From Natrinema ejinorense (GTDB lineage Archaea > Halobacteriota > Halobacteria > Halobacteriales > Natrialbaceae): a DNA stretch of 64,000 nucleotides. The notes beneath the pieces were generated by a model, which worked only from the letters and a program-made list of their open reading frames with translations, had not been told where the DNA came from and did not search any database. Shown here piece by piece: positions 63,862-64,000 of the stretch. Made by a program: the position numbers and the translations under genes. The DNA is taken from positions 930,001-994,000 of the forward strand of contig NZ_NXNI01000001.1 in assembly GCF_002494345.1 (NCBI RefSeq). The letters run 5' to 3'. The stretch's first letter is position 1. The number at the start of each line of letters is the position of its first letter.

Positions 63862-64000
63862 ATGAAGCTGGCGATGATCGGATTCGGACAGGCCGGTGGC
63901 AAAATCGTCGATCGGTTCCTCGATTACGACGATCGGACGAACAGCGGGATCGTCCGGGCAGCGATCGCTGTCAACTCCGCGAAAGCGGATCTCATCGGTC
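63862..64000 (+). CDS. cetZ: CetZ tubulin/FtsZ-superfamily protein (5' part)
   Basis: The first 46 codons only; the gene runs off the window. The N-terminus MKLAMIGFGQAGGKIVDRFLDYD is the characteristic opening of CetZ proteins, with the GFGQAGGK nucleotide-binding loop followed by IAVNSAKADLIG. FtsZ proteins have a different, longer N-terminus. CetZ proteins control cell shape and motility in haloarchaea. Which of the several CetZ paralogues this is cannot be told from the fragment. Confidence 0.85.
   Translation, partial: MKLAMIGFGQAGGKIVDRFLDYDDRTNSGIVRAAIAVNSAKADLIG

Overview
The window is chromosomal DNA from a halophilic archaeon (class Halobacteria). The evidence is high GC, strongly acidic proteins, TATA-like box A elements with very short leaders, Tat-type signals on most exported proteins, and markers such as Cdc48/VAT, a haloarchaeal-style SMC-ScpA, NurA and CetZ. 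Many short proteins belong to families I know only from haloarchaea. The genus looks like Natrinema/Haloterrigena, but I cannot prove that. DUF numbers and family names are from memory and were not searched.

Layout. 291-8144: Cdc48 AAA ATPase, DUF63 membrane protein, inositol-monophosphatase-like enzyme, a small zinc-ribbon protein ending in 8-residue repeats, and two overlapping PQQ-propeller Tat lipoproteins. 8145-11841: an accessory zone beside tRNA-Leu(CAA). It holds an 86-bp palindromic MITE-like element, a scrambled PadR/ArdC pseudogene, a three-gene haloarchaeal accessory cluster, a low-GC membrane ORF and an IS6-type transposase remnant. 11926-27982: core genes, including DUF309, M14 deacylase, glutaredoxin, soluble sugar dehydrogenase, SDR, a cysteine-free PP-loop protein, aldo/keto reductase, amidase, an ArsR-type regulator, PEP synthase and PhzF.

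27083-31931 is the most unusual part. A PhzF + alpha/beta-hydrolase pair appears to have been duplicated in tandem. One copy keeps an intact phzF beside a wrecked hydrolase; the other keeps an intact hydrolase beside a phzF fragment. An AT-rich cargo of two genes (an exported protein with a possible LssY-C-like domain and a five-helix membrane protein) sits exactly between the copies.

32017-63646: thiC, a trypsin-fold protease, a phosphoribosyltransferase, MATE transporter, MTA phosphorylase, a chromosome-maintenance cluster (NurA, coiled-coil protein, SMC, ScpA), an HTTM protein, phosphoglycerate mutase and a histidine kinase. Next come a PhoX-type phosphatase with cohesin-like and dockerin-like domains, translationally overlapping a membrane-anchored cohesin-like protein, then a cation antiporter, a MetY-type enzyme, TrkA flanked by two stand-alone RAM-domain proteins, thymidylate kinase and an NDUFA9-type epimerase. 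The window ends in the first 46 codons of a CetZ tubulin-like gene.

The core genes serve general metabolism (PEP synthase and phosphoglycerate mutase for glycolysis/gluconeogenesis, ThiC for thiamine, MTA phosphorylase for methionine salvage, MetY for sulfur assimilation), chromosome organisation and potassium homeostasis. No CRISPR array, rRNA or intact transposase is visible.
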